Below, piece after piece: positions 10,842 to 24,122 of a stretch of DNA of 64,000 nucleotides. Made by a program: the position numbers and the translations under genes. The stretch lies in NCBI GenBank assembly GCA_036435485.1, contig CM071596.1:13668001-13732000 (forward strand). Direction: 5' to 3'. The DNA is from Saposhnikovia divaricata (Eukaryota; Streptophyta; Magnoliopsida; Apiales; Apiaceae). Each line of letters starts with the position of its first letter. Within the stretch, counting starts at the first letter, position 1. The notes beneath the pieces were generated by a model. It was given only the letters and a program-made list of their open reading frames with translations, was not told the origin of the DNA and made no database searches.

Positions 10842-12480
10842 ACTGTACCGGACTCACCCAAGAACTGTCTGAAATAGGGTAGATAATACCAGCATCAAGC
10901 CACTTCAAGATTTCCTTCTTCACCACTTCCTTCATAATCGGATTGAGACGACGCTGTTGCTCCACAGTAGGCTTGCAATTCTCCTCTAGCAGGATTTTGT
11001 GCATGCAATACGAAGGACTGATTCCTTTGATGTGTGCTATAGTCCATCCAATAGCTGTCTTAAACTGTCTCAATATCCTCAAGAGCTTCTCCTCTTCACT
11101 ATCTGTCAAGTTAGCGGCAATGATAACAGGCAAAGTAGATGCTTCACCCAAAAAGGCATACCTCAAATGCTCTGGTAGCTGTTTAAGTTCAAGTGTAGGA
11201 GCTTCCTCAATAGATGGTTTGAGACGACTTTGTGACTTTTTAAGCTCCTCCAGCCCAAGTGACTCAACTGGCACTTCAAAACTCTTTCTCCACGGAATTG
11301 CCCTTAACTGCTGAATTTGCTCTTCTCTTTCTTCATCTTCAACTACAGAATCTCCTAACAAAGCTCTCTCTAATGGATCAGCCAACAGTAACTGATCAAA
11401 GTTCAACTTTACTGACGACTCCACCAAGTCCACCTGACAACATTCCTCATCATCTGAAGGTAGCTTCATTGCATTGAAAACATTGAAGGTAACATCCTGA
11501 TCTTGCACCCGCATCGTAAGCTCTCCCTTCTGAACATCAATCAAGGTACGGCCCGTAGCTAGGAAGGGCCGTCCTAAGATGATAGGAATCTTCTTATCTT
11601 CTTCAAAATTAAGAATCACAAAATCTGCTGGAAAGATGAGTTTATCAACCTTGACCAAAACATCCTCAACGATACCCCTCGGGTATGTAATAGAACGATC
11701 AGCTAGCTGTAGAGAGATATTGGTAGGTTTAGGATCTGGAAGACCAAGCTGCATGAAAACTGACAATGGCATGAGATTGATACTAGCACCCAAATCACAC
11801 AAACACTTGCTGAAAGACAAATTCCCAATGGTGCACGGAATAGTGAAACTGCCTGGATCCTTTAGCTTTGGTGGTAACTTCTGCTGTAAAACGGCACTGC
11901 ACTCTTCTGTTAATGCTATTGTATCCAATTCTTCAAGTTTCAACTTCTTTGAGAGAATTCCCTTCATAAACCTTGCATAGCTCGGCATCTGCTCCAATGC
12001 TTCAGCAAAAGGGATATTGATTTGAAGCTTTTTGAATACCTCCAGAAACTTGCCAAACTGTCTGTCATTCTTATGCTTCTTCAATCTGCCAGGATATGGA
12101 GGAGGAGGAAAGATTTTCTCGTTCTCTGTAGACTGCCTTGGAGAAACTTCCTTAGCAGAATTTTTAGGATTCTCCACCTCGCTAACCAACTTCTCAGCTA
12201 CTCTATCAGTCTGGACTTGTTCCTTATCTGCAGTAGGTGCCACATGTTGCTCTTGAACTTCTTCTTCTTCTTCAATGGCTGAATTCTGATTACCAGTCAC
12301 CTTACCCGATCTCAAAGTAACTGATTTGACATGCTCTTTGGTTTCCCTCTTGCCTGGATTGGCTTCAGTGTCACTCGGAAGAACTCCAGATGGTCTGTTC
12401 AACAGAGCACTAGCAAGCTGCCCGATCTGACTTTCCATGATCTTCATAGATGCCCCCTGACTTTTTACTATCATCCTCAA
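10822..12480 (-). pseudogene. pol: Athila protease and pol N-terminus, unit 1
   Basis: A 552-residue frame. It has an acidic, Glu-rich linker (about 65-120), an aspartic protease with active site CDLGASINLMP (Asp at about 229) and flap/ILGRPFL motif (about 300), and the start of RT up to WVSPVQCVP. The protease would process gag-pol. Upstream it is separated from gag by in-frame stops at about 12525 and 12619. Downstream the frame is lost at the 16-bp deletion near 10829. Confidence 0.9.
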
Positions 12481-12772
12481 CTCCTCAAGCTCAGCTTTTT
12501 CATTAGAAGATTGACCAGCATTCCCCTAAGATTGTTGCTGGAAACCTGGAGGCTGAAACTGTTGTCTGGGCTGGTACTGCTGCTGAAATCCTTGATTGAA
12601 TTGCCTAGCTCCGAATTGCTATTGCTGCTGATTGCCACCTTGATTGTTACTCCAGCTGAAATTTGGATGGTTGCGGTTATTCGGGTGATAGGTGGCTGGA
12701 ACTGGCTGTTGTGGCCTCTGGAAGTTACTCACAAATTGTGCTGATTCAGAAGATATGGCACATTGAGTTGTA

Positions 12773-13678
12773 TCATGCGCCCGCACACAACTCACAAACA
12801 CTAGCTACCTGCTGAACTCCCATGTTAGCCAAAGAATCGACCTTCATTGACAAGGCCTTCAACTGAGCTGCAATGGCTGTAGCTGTATCAATTTCAAGAA
12901 CACCTGCTACCTTGCCTTGAGATAACCTCCCTGTAGGATTCTGATATTCATTAGCAGCCATCATCTCGATCAATTCATAAGCTTCTTCATAACTCTTGGC
13001 CCACAAAGCTCCACCTGATGCTGCATCTAGCATGGGTCTCGACTGTGCACCCAAACCATTATAAAAACAATTGATTATCATCCAATCAGGCATCCCATGA
13101 TGTGGACACTTCCTTAGCATCTCCTTATATCTCTCCCAAGCCTCGCATAGAGATTCTCCAGACTGCTGTGAAAACTGAGTGATAGCATTCCTGATAGCTG
13201 CTGTCTTCGCCATGGGAAAGAATTTTGTGAGAAATTTCTGTGCAAGATCTTCCCATGTAGTGATAGAACCTGCTGGTAAAGAGTGTAACCAACTCTTCGC
13301 CTTTTCCCTCAGAGAGAATGGAAATAGCCTTAACTTAACATCATCCTCAGACACCCCGTTGGTTCTGAAGGTATCACAGATCTCTATGAAATCTCGAATA
13401 TGCATGTTGGGATCTTCGGTAGGAGCACCCCCAAACTGAACTGAGTTCTGGACCATCTGTATAGTGCTAGGCTTGATCTCGAAGGTATTAGCTGCGATTG
13501 CTGGTCTGACAATACTCGATGCAATGTCATTGATCTTTGGCTGCGAGAAATCCTTAAGAGCCTTAGTTGCTGCTGCTGGTTCTCCCATATCTTCTACAAC
13601 TTGAGTCACTGGAGCTTCTGTTTCTGTTTCTTCTTTATTTTCCAGCTTCTCCTTATTCGCTTGAGAACGCGTTCGCAT
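12773..13678 (-). pseudogene. gag: Athila gag, unit 1
   Basis: 301-residue frame starting at ATG 13678. The basic/acidic N-terminus is followed by the retrotransposon gag (capsid) domain at about 90-260 (HIRDFIEICDTFR, SWLHSLPAGSITTWEDL, FLTKFFP). At the C-terminus the CCHC nucleocapsid knuckle starts as CELC and is then cut by a frameshift; its H and final C appear in another frame at 12801-12619. Two more stops (Gln to TAG near 12619, and near 12525) separate gag from protease. All these lesions recur in unit 2 and the frameshifted knuckle also in the truncated copy. Confidence 0.9.
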
Positions 13679-13786
13679 ACACGCTCAAGTACCTGAAAAC
13701 ACAAAACAACACAAAAACTATTAGTAATCGATCCGAGTCAATGAACTTTAACGACCACTGATGTCAAGCACATAAACTATAACAAA

Positions 13787-13804
13787 TCCCCGGCAGCGGC
13801 GCCA
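13787..13804 (-). other. Primer-binding site of Athila unit 1
   Basis: Identical to the site at 3447-3464: tRNA-Asp type, six bases inside LTR2. Confidence 0.8.
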
Positions 13805-13810
13805 AAAACT

Positions 13811-15414
13811 TGTTATGCTAAAAATCACGCAAGCGCACGTGTTCACAAGTAATATAGAATGAAGTAGAGTTCGTTCCCACAGAGATTGTATAATTTAGTT
13901 CTTGTACCTAAGCATCAATGTATGATTATCGTTCAATGCTAAGACAATGGACAAATTGGTTTTGATTATCTAAAATTAACTAATAAGAATTAATTAACAA
14001 CTAATTAATTAACTAAGTGATTTCAAATTACTTATGATATGGAAACATGGGATCCTAACTTCAATACAAACTTCCTTTAGAGATCATGCCCTTTTATCAA
14101 CACATGTGGTGGTTATGATAACTAATCGGACAACACGAAATAAGTATACGCTACCTTTCAGTACACGCACACCAATCTACACAATATCCACAAAAGATAG
14201 AAATCATGCAGGCACCAATTATGCTTAGACCCTATATGTCTATAGAATTTGAAAACATAATGGTTGAAGATCAAGTATCCATAAGATTACATAAGGTAGT
14301 ATGAGACGGTTAGAAACACACCACAAACATGAATAACATTCATGGACTTATGCTAGCATGGCAAGTTCTAAATCAAAAGATTCACTGTCGCTTCACTTAA
14401 GATTAACAAGATAGATGTTAGCTACGCATCTATATGAATTAAATACAACCATGCAAGGATATCGTAAATTCACCACACATATATCAAGTTAGGCAATCAA
14501 CATCTAAATTCCATAAGTACATCCGTTAGGACCCCATGACGGCGATTAGTTCATAATCGAACCGTTCGTCATCATGGGGTTTGATGAAAACATGATAAAG
14601 ATGAAGAGAATAATAATGAATAAATCAATGTTAACAAAGTTATGGAACAAAGTCGAATAATGATCAAGCATCCAAAAGATACGCCTAGTAAGAATACAAG
14701 AAAACTATGTCTAGATCTTCTTGTTGTCACGATCCTCGCCTTGGCTTCTCAATCTCGTGCTAGAAAGTGTGTATGTAATGTGAAGTAATCTGATCTCTGG
14801 TGTTGGTGTGTGTAAATCTGACCCCCCAGCATGTGTATTTATAGCTCAATATTGCCTCTTCTCCAAACAATTGCCATTCTTGAGTAGGAATTGAATTTGA
14901 CAAATTCCATCTTTAAATATGATATAGATTGCAACTTCCCTTGTCAAATAAAGCTTCTGGACTATTCCCACCGTCCAAGAGTATTTCCATGTTGAATAGG
15001 AGAAGAAAACGGCAACATTTCTCTTTAAAATCAGAATTGGAACAGTTTCTGACGGCCCAGTTTTCACCTTAGCGCGGTCGCGCTGTCCTGTAGTGTTATT
15101 GTGACGCGGTCGCGCTCTCCAAATATGCCAATTCCCTTTCGCGCGGTCGCGCTCCCTTACAGTATAAACCTAGCGCGGTCGCGCTATGCACAATCTGTTT
15201 TTGCAGAATTTCTGTTAGAGCCTATTTCTCCACGCGCCGTTTTTTCCTCATAACCACATCTATTCCAAAAACCACAAAACACCATACTCCCTGCGAAAAA
15301 CCTAATTCCTGCACAAACTCCACAAAACACATTAAACCACACAAATACTCGAGAATTCAGCGATCAATTCAAGTCAAAATAGAATGATCCAAATGGATAA
15401 AAATCCACTTATCA
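13811..15414 (-). repeat. Athila LTR2 (1604 bp), shared by units 1 and 2
   Basis: TG...CA ends at 15414 and 13811. It is the 5' LTR of unit 1 and the 3' LTR of unit 2 at once, which is why the array is read as an LTR-LTR recombination product. TATA box at 14836-14843; U3 boxes at 15071-15185. Confidence 0.95.
15071..15185 (-). promoter_or_regulatory. Four AGCGCGGTCGCGCT-type boxes in LTR2 U3
   Basis: Same arrangement as in LTR1 (115-bp cluster). The second box begins GACGCGG and the third CGCGCGG; the other two are exact. Confidence 0.5.
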
Positions 15415-16864
15415 CACCCCCAAACTTGAACCGATGCTTGTCCTCAAGCATAAACAGATATAAATATATACAACTAACTAGTACCACTTCCGTAGGTGAT
15501 CACGGATGCATTTAGCATATGCAACAAGCCCTTTAAACCCCTAGGCAGCCCTAGTGGACGAGTAAGGTCTCGTGAGGGCCTATAGTGAATGTACCCACAA
15601 AATCCAACTGACACAAACAATGCAATGCATGAATGCAACTAAATATGAATGCAAAGGATCCCCTCAAACTAAACAACACCACTTAGCAAGCAAATATCTC
15701 AATGAATGCAATCAATCCAAACAGAGCTCGACTAAATTCCGGTACACTAACAATACATGATCAGAACGTGCGTGTGTGCAATGCTCGACAGATATACTAC
15801 CAGACCGGATCAAAATCATACATATTCTTTTCCAAGACAATCACAGGTTTATAAATAGAATGAACTTTAAACTCAAGATCACTTCAGATACACCTCCATA
15901 CTCCTCTAAAGTAGACAGAAATTCATGCTTTATTATGACTCAAACACAATATGTACACAACACACACGCTTATTTGATCGTGCAATGGATGAGACCCCTA
16001 AAGGCTTATACAATAATACCCATGTAGCGAGCGTTGGGTTAGTGGATCCCAGACTATAAAAAGCCTTAGGTCACTAGGCACAAAGTCCCCAAGAACTTAA
16101 TTGCTCGAGTATTAAAGAGCTCACCCTGATCAATTCTGCATACTCACACTCTCACAACACTCTTTTTTTTTCTTTTTTTTTTCTTTTCTTCTTTTTTTTC
16201 TTTTTTTTTCTTGCTTTTTTTTTTCTTTTTTTTTCACATGGAATCTGGAATAAGAATTCTCAATTCCAACCCTAGACTACTCATAAACATGAGCCGGCTA
16301 CTAGCCATTTGACGCCTAGCCAAAAAATACAAACACAAAAACATTAGCATGAAATTTCTGTTTTCCCCCAAACTTATATTTTGGTGTTCCTTAATCATCA
16401 AGAGAATAAAGCAAATTCTATCGATAAACAAGTGATTAAATCCTAAATCCAAACAAGCATGACGCAACCTAGTCCAAGAGCAAACGACGAGACTGTGTAA
16501 AAATTTTATTCATGAAACATGCATGTCAATTTCAACAAAATTTAAAATCAGCCCTCTGTTCATCCTTTTCACACCCACATCAACATCTACCTACCTTATG
16601 GCATCAGCTTATTCTAAGGGATCATGAAAAATGCATGTAATGCAACTATATGAACTCACATACAAAACTCGACACACATGCAAACAGAATGCTCTATATG
16701 ACAGGTATCATGCATGAAACTAAACTACACATACAAATATGATGCAATATGAATTCCTACATGCCACAAATATATAACAACAACTACTAATTCCCAAATC
16801 CACCCCCAAACTTGAAATTTCCAATGCCCTCATTGGAAGTAAATAAGGGAAAAGTAGAACATAC
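15415..16864 (-). other. Athila polypurine tract and 3' untranslated region, unit 2
   Basis: Polypurine tract at 15415-15428 next to LTR2, pyrimidine run at 16161-16235 on +. No gene seen. It is nearly identical to 5076-6526. Confidence 0.7.
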
Positions 16865-17983
16865 CTACTGACCACCTGGACCACCCTCCTGAGGAGGAGA
16901 ATCCGGCGGAGGATAGACTCCATGTGCCCCAAAAATAGGCCAATCTACCTGCACTCCACTGGCAGCAAAAGCAGTGCCCAGCGCCTGAGTCAACTCCTGT
17001 GCAAAACGGCTCTGAGAATCATACATAGCATCCATGCGACGCATCAACCTTCTGTACTGAGAGGCAACAGGAATATCCTCGGGAACCTGTGGTGGCGGAA
17101 CAGCACCAGCAATCTGATAACCCAAACCCCTAGGATGTGGAACGCCGCCCGGCCACTCCACCATCCTCGCAATAGTCCCAGAATCAATAGCACCACTTGG
17201 CAACTGTATCGGCTCATCCTCAGCCCATCTCACTCCCACCGCCATACACAAACTAGTAACCACAGAACCAGATGGAATCCCCCCTGTAGTACAAGCTCTC
17301 AAAAACCTCAAGATATTTTGGTTAATCATATAACCAATGTCAATATAAAAACCATTCAGAATCGCCCACAGCAAAATACCCCTCTCCACATTAACCTCGT
17401 GCTGATGTGTGGTAGGCAACAAGTTAGCACAGATAAACAAATTCCATGCTCGAGCATACCTGTTCAACGCAGAAGTAGGGAAATGCAAGTGCTCATTACT
17501 CCCTGGCTTCATCTTCCACACAGTACCAGGCACACACAACCTAGTCACAATAGCATCCAAGTCAACCTCTGTCCTGGACTTAAAAGTCCAATCCTCAGCA
17601 CCTGCAGGTCTGGCAGGCAAAGCAAGCAAACGGCTGATGGCAGGCGGTGTGTAGTCCACTGTCAAAACCATAACCACTGAATAACCATTCCGTTCAGCCT
17701 TCGCATTCGCATAGAACTCGCGAACAATAGACAACGGAATATCCATAGCCAACTGACAAATAGGCTCCCAACCTCGCGACTGAATCATCGCCACTAGATC
17801 TCCATCAGACAGACCAGCTAAAAACATCCTATCCTTGATTACTGTCTTTGACATCAACCTGTTATACTCCGTCCGGGCCTCCACAGAAACAAACTTTTCC
17901 CCGGGTCCCTCCGTACTAGAATCGGAATCAGATGAATGATGTCCACTAGAACCACCAGCAAAACGAGTCCTTTTCGGGGCCAT
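16865..17983 (-). CDS. Athila env-position ORF, unit 2
   Basis: A 372-residue intact ORF with the same ATG start context and domain layout as the unit 1 copy (6527-7645). I noticed a single amino-acid difference, Ile versus Thr, in the segment FKSR-x-EVDLDAI. It is separated from integrase by the spacer at 17984-18602. Function unknown; its openness contrasts with the broken gag-pol beside it. Confidence 0.8.
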   Translation of the reverse strand: MAPKRTRFAGGSSGHHSSDSDSSTEGPGEKFVSVEARTEYNRLMSKTVIKDRMFLAGLSDGDLVAMIQSRGWEPICQLAMDIPLSIVREFYANAKAERNGYSVVMVLTVDYTPPAISRLLALPARPAGAEDWTFKSRTEVDLDAIVTRLCVPGTVWKMKPGSNEHLHFPTSALNRYARAWNLFICANLLPTTHQHEVNVERGILLWAILNGFYIDIGYMINQNILRFLRACTTGGIPSGSVVTSLCMAVGVRWAEDEPIQLPSGAIDSGTIARMVEWPGGVPHPRGLGYQIAGAVPPPQVPEDIPVASQYRRLMRRMDAMYDSQSRFAQELTQALGTAFAASGVQVDWPIFGAHGVYPPPDSPPQEGGPGGQ

Positions 17984-18439
17984 TACACAATCTCCAACAA
18001 GCAGAAAATATACACAAATAGCAACCCACAGCAACCTAACAACAATTATCCCAAAATACGCAAACTACAATTCGTAGTAACAAGAATAACCAAGAAATTA
18101 CCCAAAACGAATCTGTAGGAGAGGTAGCACTGCGTATCAAGCCTCCAATCGATGAATGAACACGAATTCCAAAGCTCCGAAATCGTGGTATATGGTTTAA
18201 GGGTGTATGTATGTATATGTATATGAGAGATGTATAAAAAGATTAAGGTGAGATATATGGTCTGATTAAGCACGAAAATTGGGATTTATAGAATGATTAG
18301 AAGTGGATTTGGGCTGGGATTAGGGTTTCAAATCGGAATTTGGGCTGAAAATTTGCTCCGGAATTTTTTCTGCACCTCCAGAATCGACTTAGCGCGGTCG
18401 CGCTCTGTTTACACTGCTAGACAGCGCGGTCGCGCTATC

Positions 18440-18495
<56 letters not shown>

Positions 18496-18602
18496 AAATA
18501 TGAAGATACAAAGAATATACAACAATAATGATATCCAATCACATGGGTTGCCTCCCACGAAGCGCTCGTTTAACGTCATTAGCTTGACTTGCTGCTCGGT
18601 CG
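17984..18602 (-). other. Spacer between integrase and env-like ORF, unit 2
   Basis: Contains the two CGCGGTCGCG boxes (18391-18404, 18423-18436) and a 50-bp AT microsatellite (18443-18492). Otherwise the same as 7646-8306. Confidence 0.6.
18443..18492. repeat. (AT)25 microsatellite, unit 2
   Basis: 50 bp of perfect AT, 44 bp shorter than the unit 1 tract. Confidence 0.95.
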
Positions 18603-20225
18603 TTACGTTTCTGCCAAATCCACGGAATCTGTTTCACGAACCACTGGATCGCCTGTAAAATAATGTTTTAACCGCTGACCATTTACCTTGAACGTCAAAT
18701 CAGGTGACTTTTCAAAAATCTCAACGGCTCCATGCGGAAATACGGTTTTAACAGTGAACGGCCCTGACCACCTTGACTTAAGCTTCCCAGGAAAAAGCTT
18801 GAGGCGCGAATTAAACAACAAAACCAACTGACCAGGCACAAAGACCTTAGGAATCAACTTCTTATCATGCCACCTCTTCACCTTCTCCTTGTAAATCTTG
18901 TGGTTCTCATACGCCTGAGATCGAAATTCCTCTAACTCATTCAACTGCAATAACCGTTTCTCACCAGCTGCTCTAATATCAAGATTCAACTTCTTAATCG
19001 CCCAAAAAGTTTTATATTCCAACTCCACTGGTAGATGACATGCTTTTCCAAAAACTAACTGATACGGAGACTTTCCCAAAGGTGTTTTGTAAGCTATTCT
19101 ATAGGCCCAAACAGCTTCATCTAACTTCAAGGACCAATCCTTCCTCGACGGATTCACCACCTTTTCTAGAATTCTCTTGATTTCACGATTAGAAACCTCC
19201 GCTTGACCGTTTGTTTGGGGATGATATGCTGTAGCAACACGATGTGTCACTCTATATTTCGCCAACAATGCAGTGAATTGACGATTACAAAAGTGAGTCC
19301 CCTCATCACTAATAATAGCTCGCGGAGTTCCAAAACGCGTAAAGACCTGTTTATGAAGAAAGTTCAGTACCACCTTAGCATCATTGGTTGGTAAGGCCTT
19401 CACCTCAACCCACTTAGAGACGTAGTCCACAGCTAGCAAGATGTACTGATTATTACAAGACGAAACAAAGGGTCCCATGAAATCAATACCCCATACATCA
19501 AAGATCTCTACCTCAAGGAGCATATTAAGAGGCATCTCATTCCTCCTAGAAATATTGCCAACTTTCTGACAGCGATCACACCTCAAAACAAACTGATGAG
19601 CATCCTTAAAAACTGTAGGCCAAAAGAAACCTGCCTGAAGAACACGAGCTGCTATCTTCTCTCCACCATAATGACCTCCATAAATAGTGGAATGGCAATC
19701 TCGCAATACACTTTCAGTCTCGCTATAAGGAATGCAACGTCGAATAATCTGATCAGCACCCTGTTTGAACAAATACGGCTCGTCCCATCGGTACCACTTC
19801 ACATCATGTAAGAACTTCTTCCTTTGAGCATAAGTTAAATCAGGAGGGATGATGTCACTAACAAGATAGTTCACAAAATCTGCAAACCATGGCTCTTCCA
19901 CTTGTACCCCTAAAAGCTGCTCATCCGGAAAAGATTCATTAATCAAAGATTTAGCCTGTGAATTTTTACCATGGTCTTCCAACCTCGAAAGATGATCTGC
20001 CACCTGGTTTTCAGTTCCTTTTCTGTCTTTAATCTCCACATCAAATTCCTGAAGCAATAAGACCCATCGAATCAACCTAGGCATCGAATCCTTCTTTGTC
20101 ATCAAGTATCTAATAGCCGCATGATCTGTGTAGACAATGACTTTCGTGCCAAGTAAATAGGCTCGAAACTTCTCAAATGCATAAACAACAGCCAAAAGCT
20201 CTTTTTCCGTGGTGGTGTAGTTCAA
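18603..20225 (-). pseudogene. pol: Athila pol C-terminal part: RNase H and integrase, unit 2
   Basis: 540-residue frame with the same zinc-binding and D-D-E residues as unit 1. It is separated from RT by the same Gln-to-TAG stop at 20228-20226. The domain itself is open and the catalytic residues are unchanged, so only the polyprotein context is broken. Confidence 0.9.
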
Positions 20226-21173
20226 CTATGCGTCATTAAGGGTTTTACTAGCATAGTAAACCACATGAAATATTTTCTCCTTTCTCTGACCAAGAACAGC
20301 ACCAACGGCATAGTCACTAGCATCACACATTAGCTCGAATTGATCACTCCAATCTGGTGCAGTAATAACAGGTGTGGTAGTCAACTTCTTCTTCAAAAGC
20401 TCGAAAGCATCAAGACAAGCTTCATCAAAATTGAAAGGAACATCTTTCTCCAAAAGATTACACAAGGGTTTAGAGATCTTCGAAAAATCCTTTATGAAAC
20501 GACGATAGAACCCCGCATGACCAAGAAAGCTGCGAATGCCTCTAACAGAGATAGGAGGAGGAAGCTTCTCAATAGTGTCAATTTTTGCTTTGTCCACCTC
20601 GAGTCCCTTGCTAGAAACCTTGTGCCCAAGAATGATCCCTTCTTGCACCATAAAGTGACATTTTTCCCAATTCAGCAACAGATTAGTCTCCACACATCTC
20701 TTCAAAACCAAACCAAGATTATGTAAGCACTCGTCATATGAAGAACCAAACACTGAGAAATCATCCATGAAAACTTCCACATTGATACCAATCATGTCTG
20801 AAAAGATAGCCATCATACACCTCTGAAAAGTGGCTGGAGCGCCACACAGTCCGAACGGAACTCGTCTAAATGCAAAGGTGCCAAAAGGACATGTGAATGT
20901 AGTCTTTTCTTGATCCTCAGGTGCAATGCAAATCTGATTATATCCAGAATATCCATCAAGAAGACAATAGTACTCGTGGCCTGCCAACCTGTCTAACATC
21001 TGATCCACAAACGGAAGAGGAAAGTGGTCTTTTCTCGTGGCTTTGTTTAACTTGCGATAGTCCATGCAAACTCTCCACCCTGTAACGGTACGTGTAGGGA
21101 TGAGCTCATTTTTCTCATTAGCAACAACTGTCATACCCCCTTTTTCGGCACACACTGTACCGGACTCACCCAA
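20226..21173 (-). pseudogene. pol: Athila reverse transcriptase segment, unit 2
   Basis: Same RT motifs as unit 1, including FMDDF. It overlaps the end of the protease frame by about 43 bp in another phase: one base appears to be missing in a C5/T5 run at about 21136-21145, so the protease frame ends just past WVSPVQCVPK. Unit 1 has a 16-bp deletion at the same place. The ATG at 21173 is an out-of-frame artefact of this shift. Confidence 0.9.
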
Positions 21174-22792
21174 GAACTGTCTGAAATAGGGTAGATAATA
21201 CCAGCATCAAGCCACTTCAAGATTTCCTTCTTCACCACTTCCTTCATAATCGGATTGAGACGACGCTGTTGCTCCACAGTAGGCTTGCAATTCTCCTCTA
21301 GCAGGATTTTGTGCATGCAATACGAAGGACTGATTCCTTTGATGTCTGCTACAGTCCATCCAATAGCTGTCTTAAACTGTCTCAATATCCTCAAGAGCTT
21401 CTCCTCTTCACTATCTGTCAAGTTAGCGGCAATGATAACAGGCAAAGTAGATGCTTCACCCAAAAAGGCATACCTCAAATGCTCTGGTAGCTGTTTAAGT
21501 TCAAGTGTAGGAGCTTCCTCAATAGATGGTTTGAGACGACTTTGTGACTTTTTAAGCTCCTCCAGCCCAAGTGACTCAACTGGCACTTCAAAACTCTTTC
21601 TCCACGGAATTGCCCTTAACTGCTGAATTTGCTCTTCTCTTTCTTCATCTTCAACTACAGAATCTCCTAACAAAGCTCTCTCTAATGGATCAGCCAACAG
21701 TAACTGATCAAAGTTCAACTTTACTGACGACTCCACCAAGTCCACCTGACAACATTCCTCATCATCTGAAGGTAGCTTCATTGCATTGAAAACATTGAAG
21801 GTAACATCCTGATCTTGCACCCGCATCGTAAGCTCTCCCTTCTGAACATCAATCAAGGTACGGCCCGTAGCTAGGAAGGGCCGTCCTAAGATGATAGGAA
21901 TCTTCTTATCTTCTTCAAAATTAAGAATCACAAAATCTGCTGGAAAGATGAGTTTATCAACCTTGACCAAAACATCCTCAACGATACCCCTCGGGTATGT
22001 AATAGAACGATCAGCTAGCTGTAGAGAGATATTGGTAGGTTTAGGATCTGGAAGACCAAGCTGCATGAAAACTGACAATGGCATGAGATTGATACTAGCA
22101 CCCAAATCACACAAACACTTGCTGAAAGACAAATTCCCAATGGTGCACGGAATAGTGAAACTGCCTGGATCCTTTAGCTTTGGTGGTAACTTCTGCTGTA
22201 AAACGGCACTGCACTCTTCTGTTAATGCTATTGTATCCAATTCTTCAAGTTTCAACTTCTTTGAGAGAATTCCCTTCATAAACCTTGCATAGCTCGGCAT
22301 CTGCTCCAATGCTTCAGCAAAAGGGATATTGATTTGAAGCTTTTTGAATACCTCCAGAAACTTGCCAAACTGTCTGTCATTCTTATGCTTCTTCAATCTG
22401 CCAGGATATGGAGGAGGAGGAAAGATTTTCACGTTCTCTGTAGACTGCCTTGGAGAAACTTCCTTAGCAGAATTTTTAGGATTCTCCACCTCGCTAACCA
22501 ACTTCTCAGCTACTCTATCAGTCTGGACTTGTTCCTTATCTGCAGTAGGTGCCACATGTTGCTCTTGAACTTCTTCTTCTTCTTCAATGGCTGAATTCTG
22601 ATTACCAGTCACCTTACCCGATCTCAAAGTAACTGATTTGACATGCTCTTTGGTTTCCCTCTTGCCTGGATTGGCTTCAGTGTCACTCGGAAGAACTCCA
22701 GATGGTCTGTTCAACAGAGCACTAGCAAGCTGCCCGATCTGACTTTCCATGATCTTCATAGATGCCCCCTGACTTTTTACTATCATCCTCAA
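21131..22792 (-). pseudogene. pol: Athila protease and pol N-terminus, unit 2
   Basis: 553-residue frame, nearly identical to 10822-12480, with the CDLGAS protease active site at about residue 229. It is separated from gag by the same two stops as unit 1 and loses frame at the homopolymer near 21140. Confidence 0.9.
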
Positions 22793-23084
22793 CTCCTCAA
22801 GCTCAGCTTTTTCATTAGAAGATTGACCAGCATTCCCCTAAGATTGTTGCTGGAAACCTGGAGGCTGAAACTGTTGTCTGGGCTGGTACTGCTGCTGAAA
22901 TCCTTGATTGAATTGCCTAGCTCCGAATTGCTATTGCTGCTGATTGCCACCTTGATTGTTACTCCAGCTGAAATTTGGATGGTTGCGGTTATTCGGGTGA
23001 TAGGTGGCTGGAACTGGCTGTTGTGGCCTCTGGAAGTTACTCACAAATTGTGCTGATTCAGAAGATATGGCACATTGAGTTGTA

Positions 23085-23990
23085 TCATGCGCCCGCACAC
23101 AACTCACAAACACTAGCTACCTGCTGAACTCCCATGTTAGCCAAAGAATCGACCTTCATTGACAAGGCCTTCAACTGAGCTGCAATGGCTGTAGCTGTAT
23201 CAATTTCAAGAACACCTGCTACCTTGCCTTGAGATAACCTCCCTGTAGGATTCTGATATTCATTAGCAGCCATCATCTCGATCAATTCATAAGCTTCTTC
23301 ATAACTCTTGGCCCACAAAGCTCCACCTGATGCTGCATCTAGCATGGGTCTCGACTGTGCACCCAAACCATTATAAAAACAATTGATTATCATCCAATCA
23401 GGCATCCCATGATGTGGACACTTCCTTAGCATCTCCTTATATCTCTCCCAAGCCTCGCATAGAGATTCTCCAGACTGCTGTGAAAACTGAGTGATAGCAT
23501 TCCTGATAGCTGCTGTCTTCGCCATGGGAAAGAATTTTGTGAGAAATTTCTGTGCAAGATCTTCCCATGTAGTGATAGAACCTGCTGGTAAAGAGTGTAA
23601 CCAACTCTTCGCCTTTTCCCTCAGAGAGAATGGAAATAGCCTTAACTTAACATCATCCTCAGACACCCCGTTGGTTCTGAAGGTATCACAGATCTCTATG
23701 AAATCTCGAATATGCATGTTGGGATCTTCGGTAGGAGCACCCCCAAACTGAACTGAGTTCTGGACCATCTGTATAGTGCTAGGCTTGATCTCGAAGGTAT
23801 TAGCTGCGATTGCTGGTCTGACAATACTCGATGCAATGTCATTGATCTTTGGCTGCGAGAAATCCTTAAGAGCCTTAGTTGCTGCTGCTGGTTCTCCCAT
23901 ATCTTCTACAACTTGAGTCACTGGAGCTTCTGTTTCTGTTTCTTCTTTATTTTCCAGCTTCTCCTTATTCGCTTGAGAACGCGTTCGCAT
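23085..23990 (-). pseudogene. gag: Athila gag, unit 2
   Basis: 301-residue frame starting at 23990 with the capsid domain at about 90-260. Its amino-acid sequence appears identical to unit 1. The CCHC knuckle is frameshifted after CELC, and the same downstream stops are present (near 22932 and 22838). Confidence 0.9.
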
Positions 23991-24098
23991 ACACGCTCAA
24001 GTACCTGAAAACACAAAACAACACAAAAACTATTAGTAATCGATCCGAGTCAATGAACTTTAACGACCACTGATGTCAAGCACATAAACTATAACAAA

Positions 24099-24116
24099 TC
24101 CCCGGCAGCGGCGCCA
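24099..24116 (-). other. Primer-binding site of Athila unit 2
   Basis: tRNA-Asp type, six bases inside LTR3; same sequence as the other two sites. Confidence 0.8.
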
Positions 24117-24122
24117 AAAACT

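Noticed and set aside
11579..12744. Several + strand ORFs of 70-137 residues opposite Athila pol/gag (repeated in unit 2)
   Set aside because: Antisense shadows of protease and gag; leucine/serine-rich composition follows from the opposite strand.
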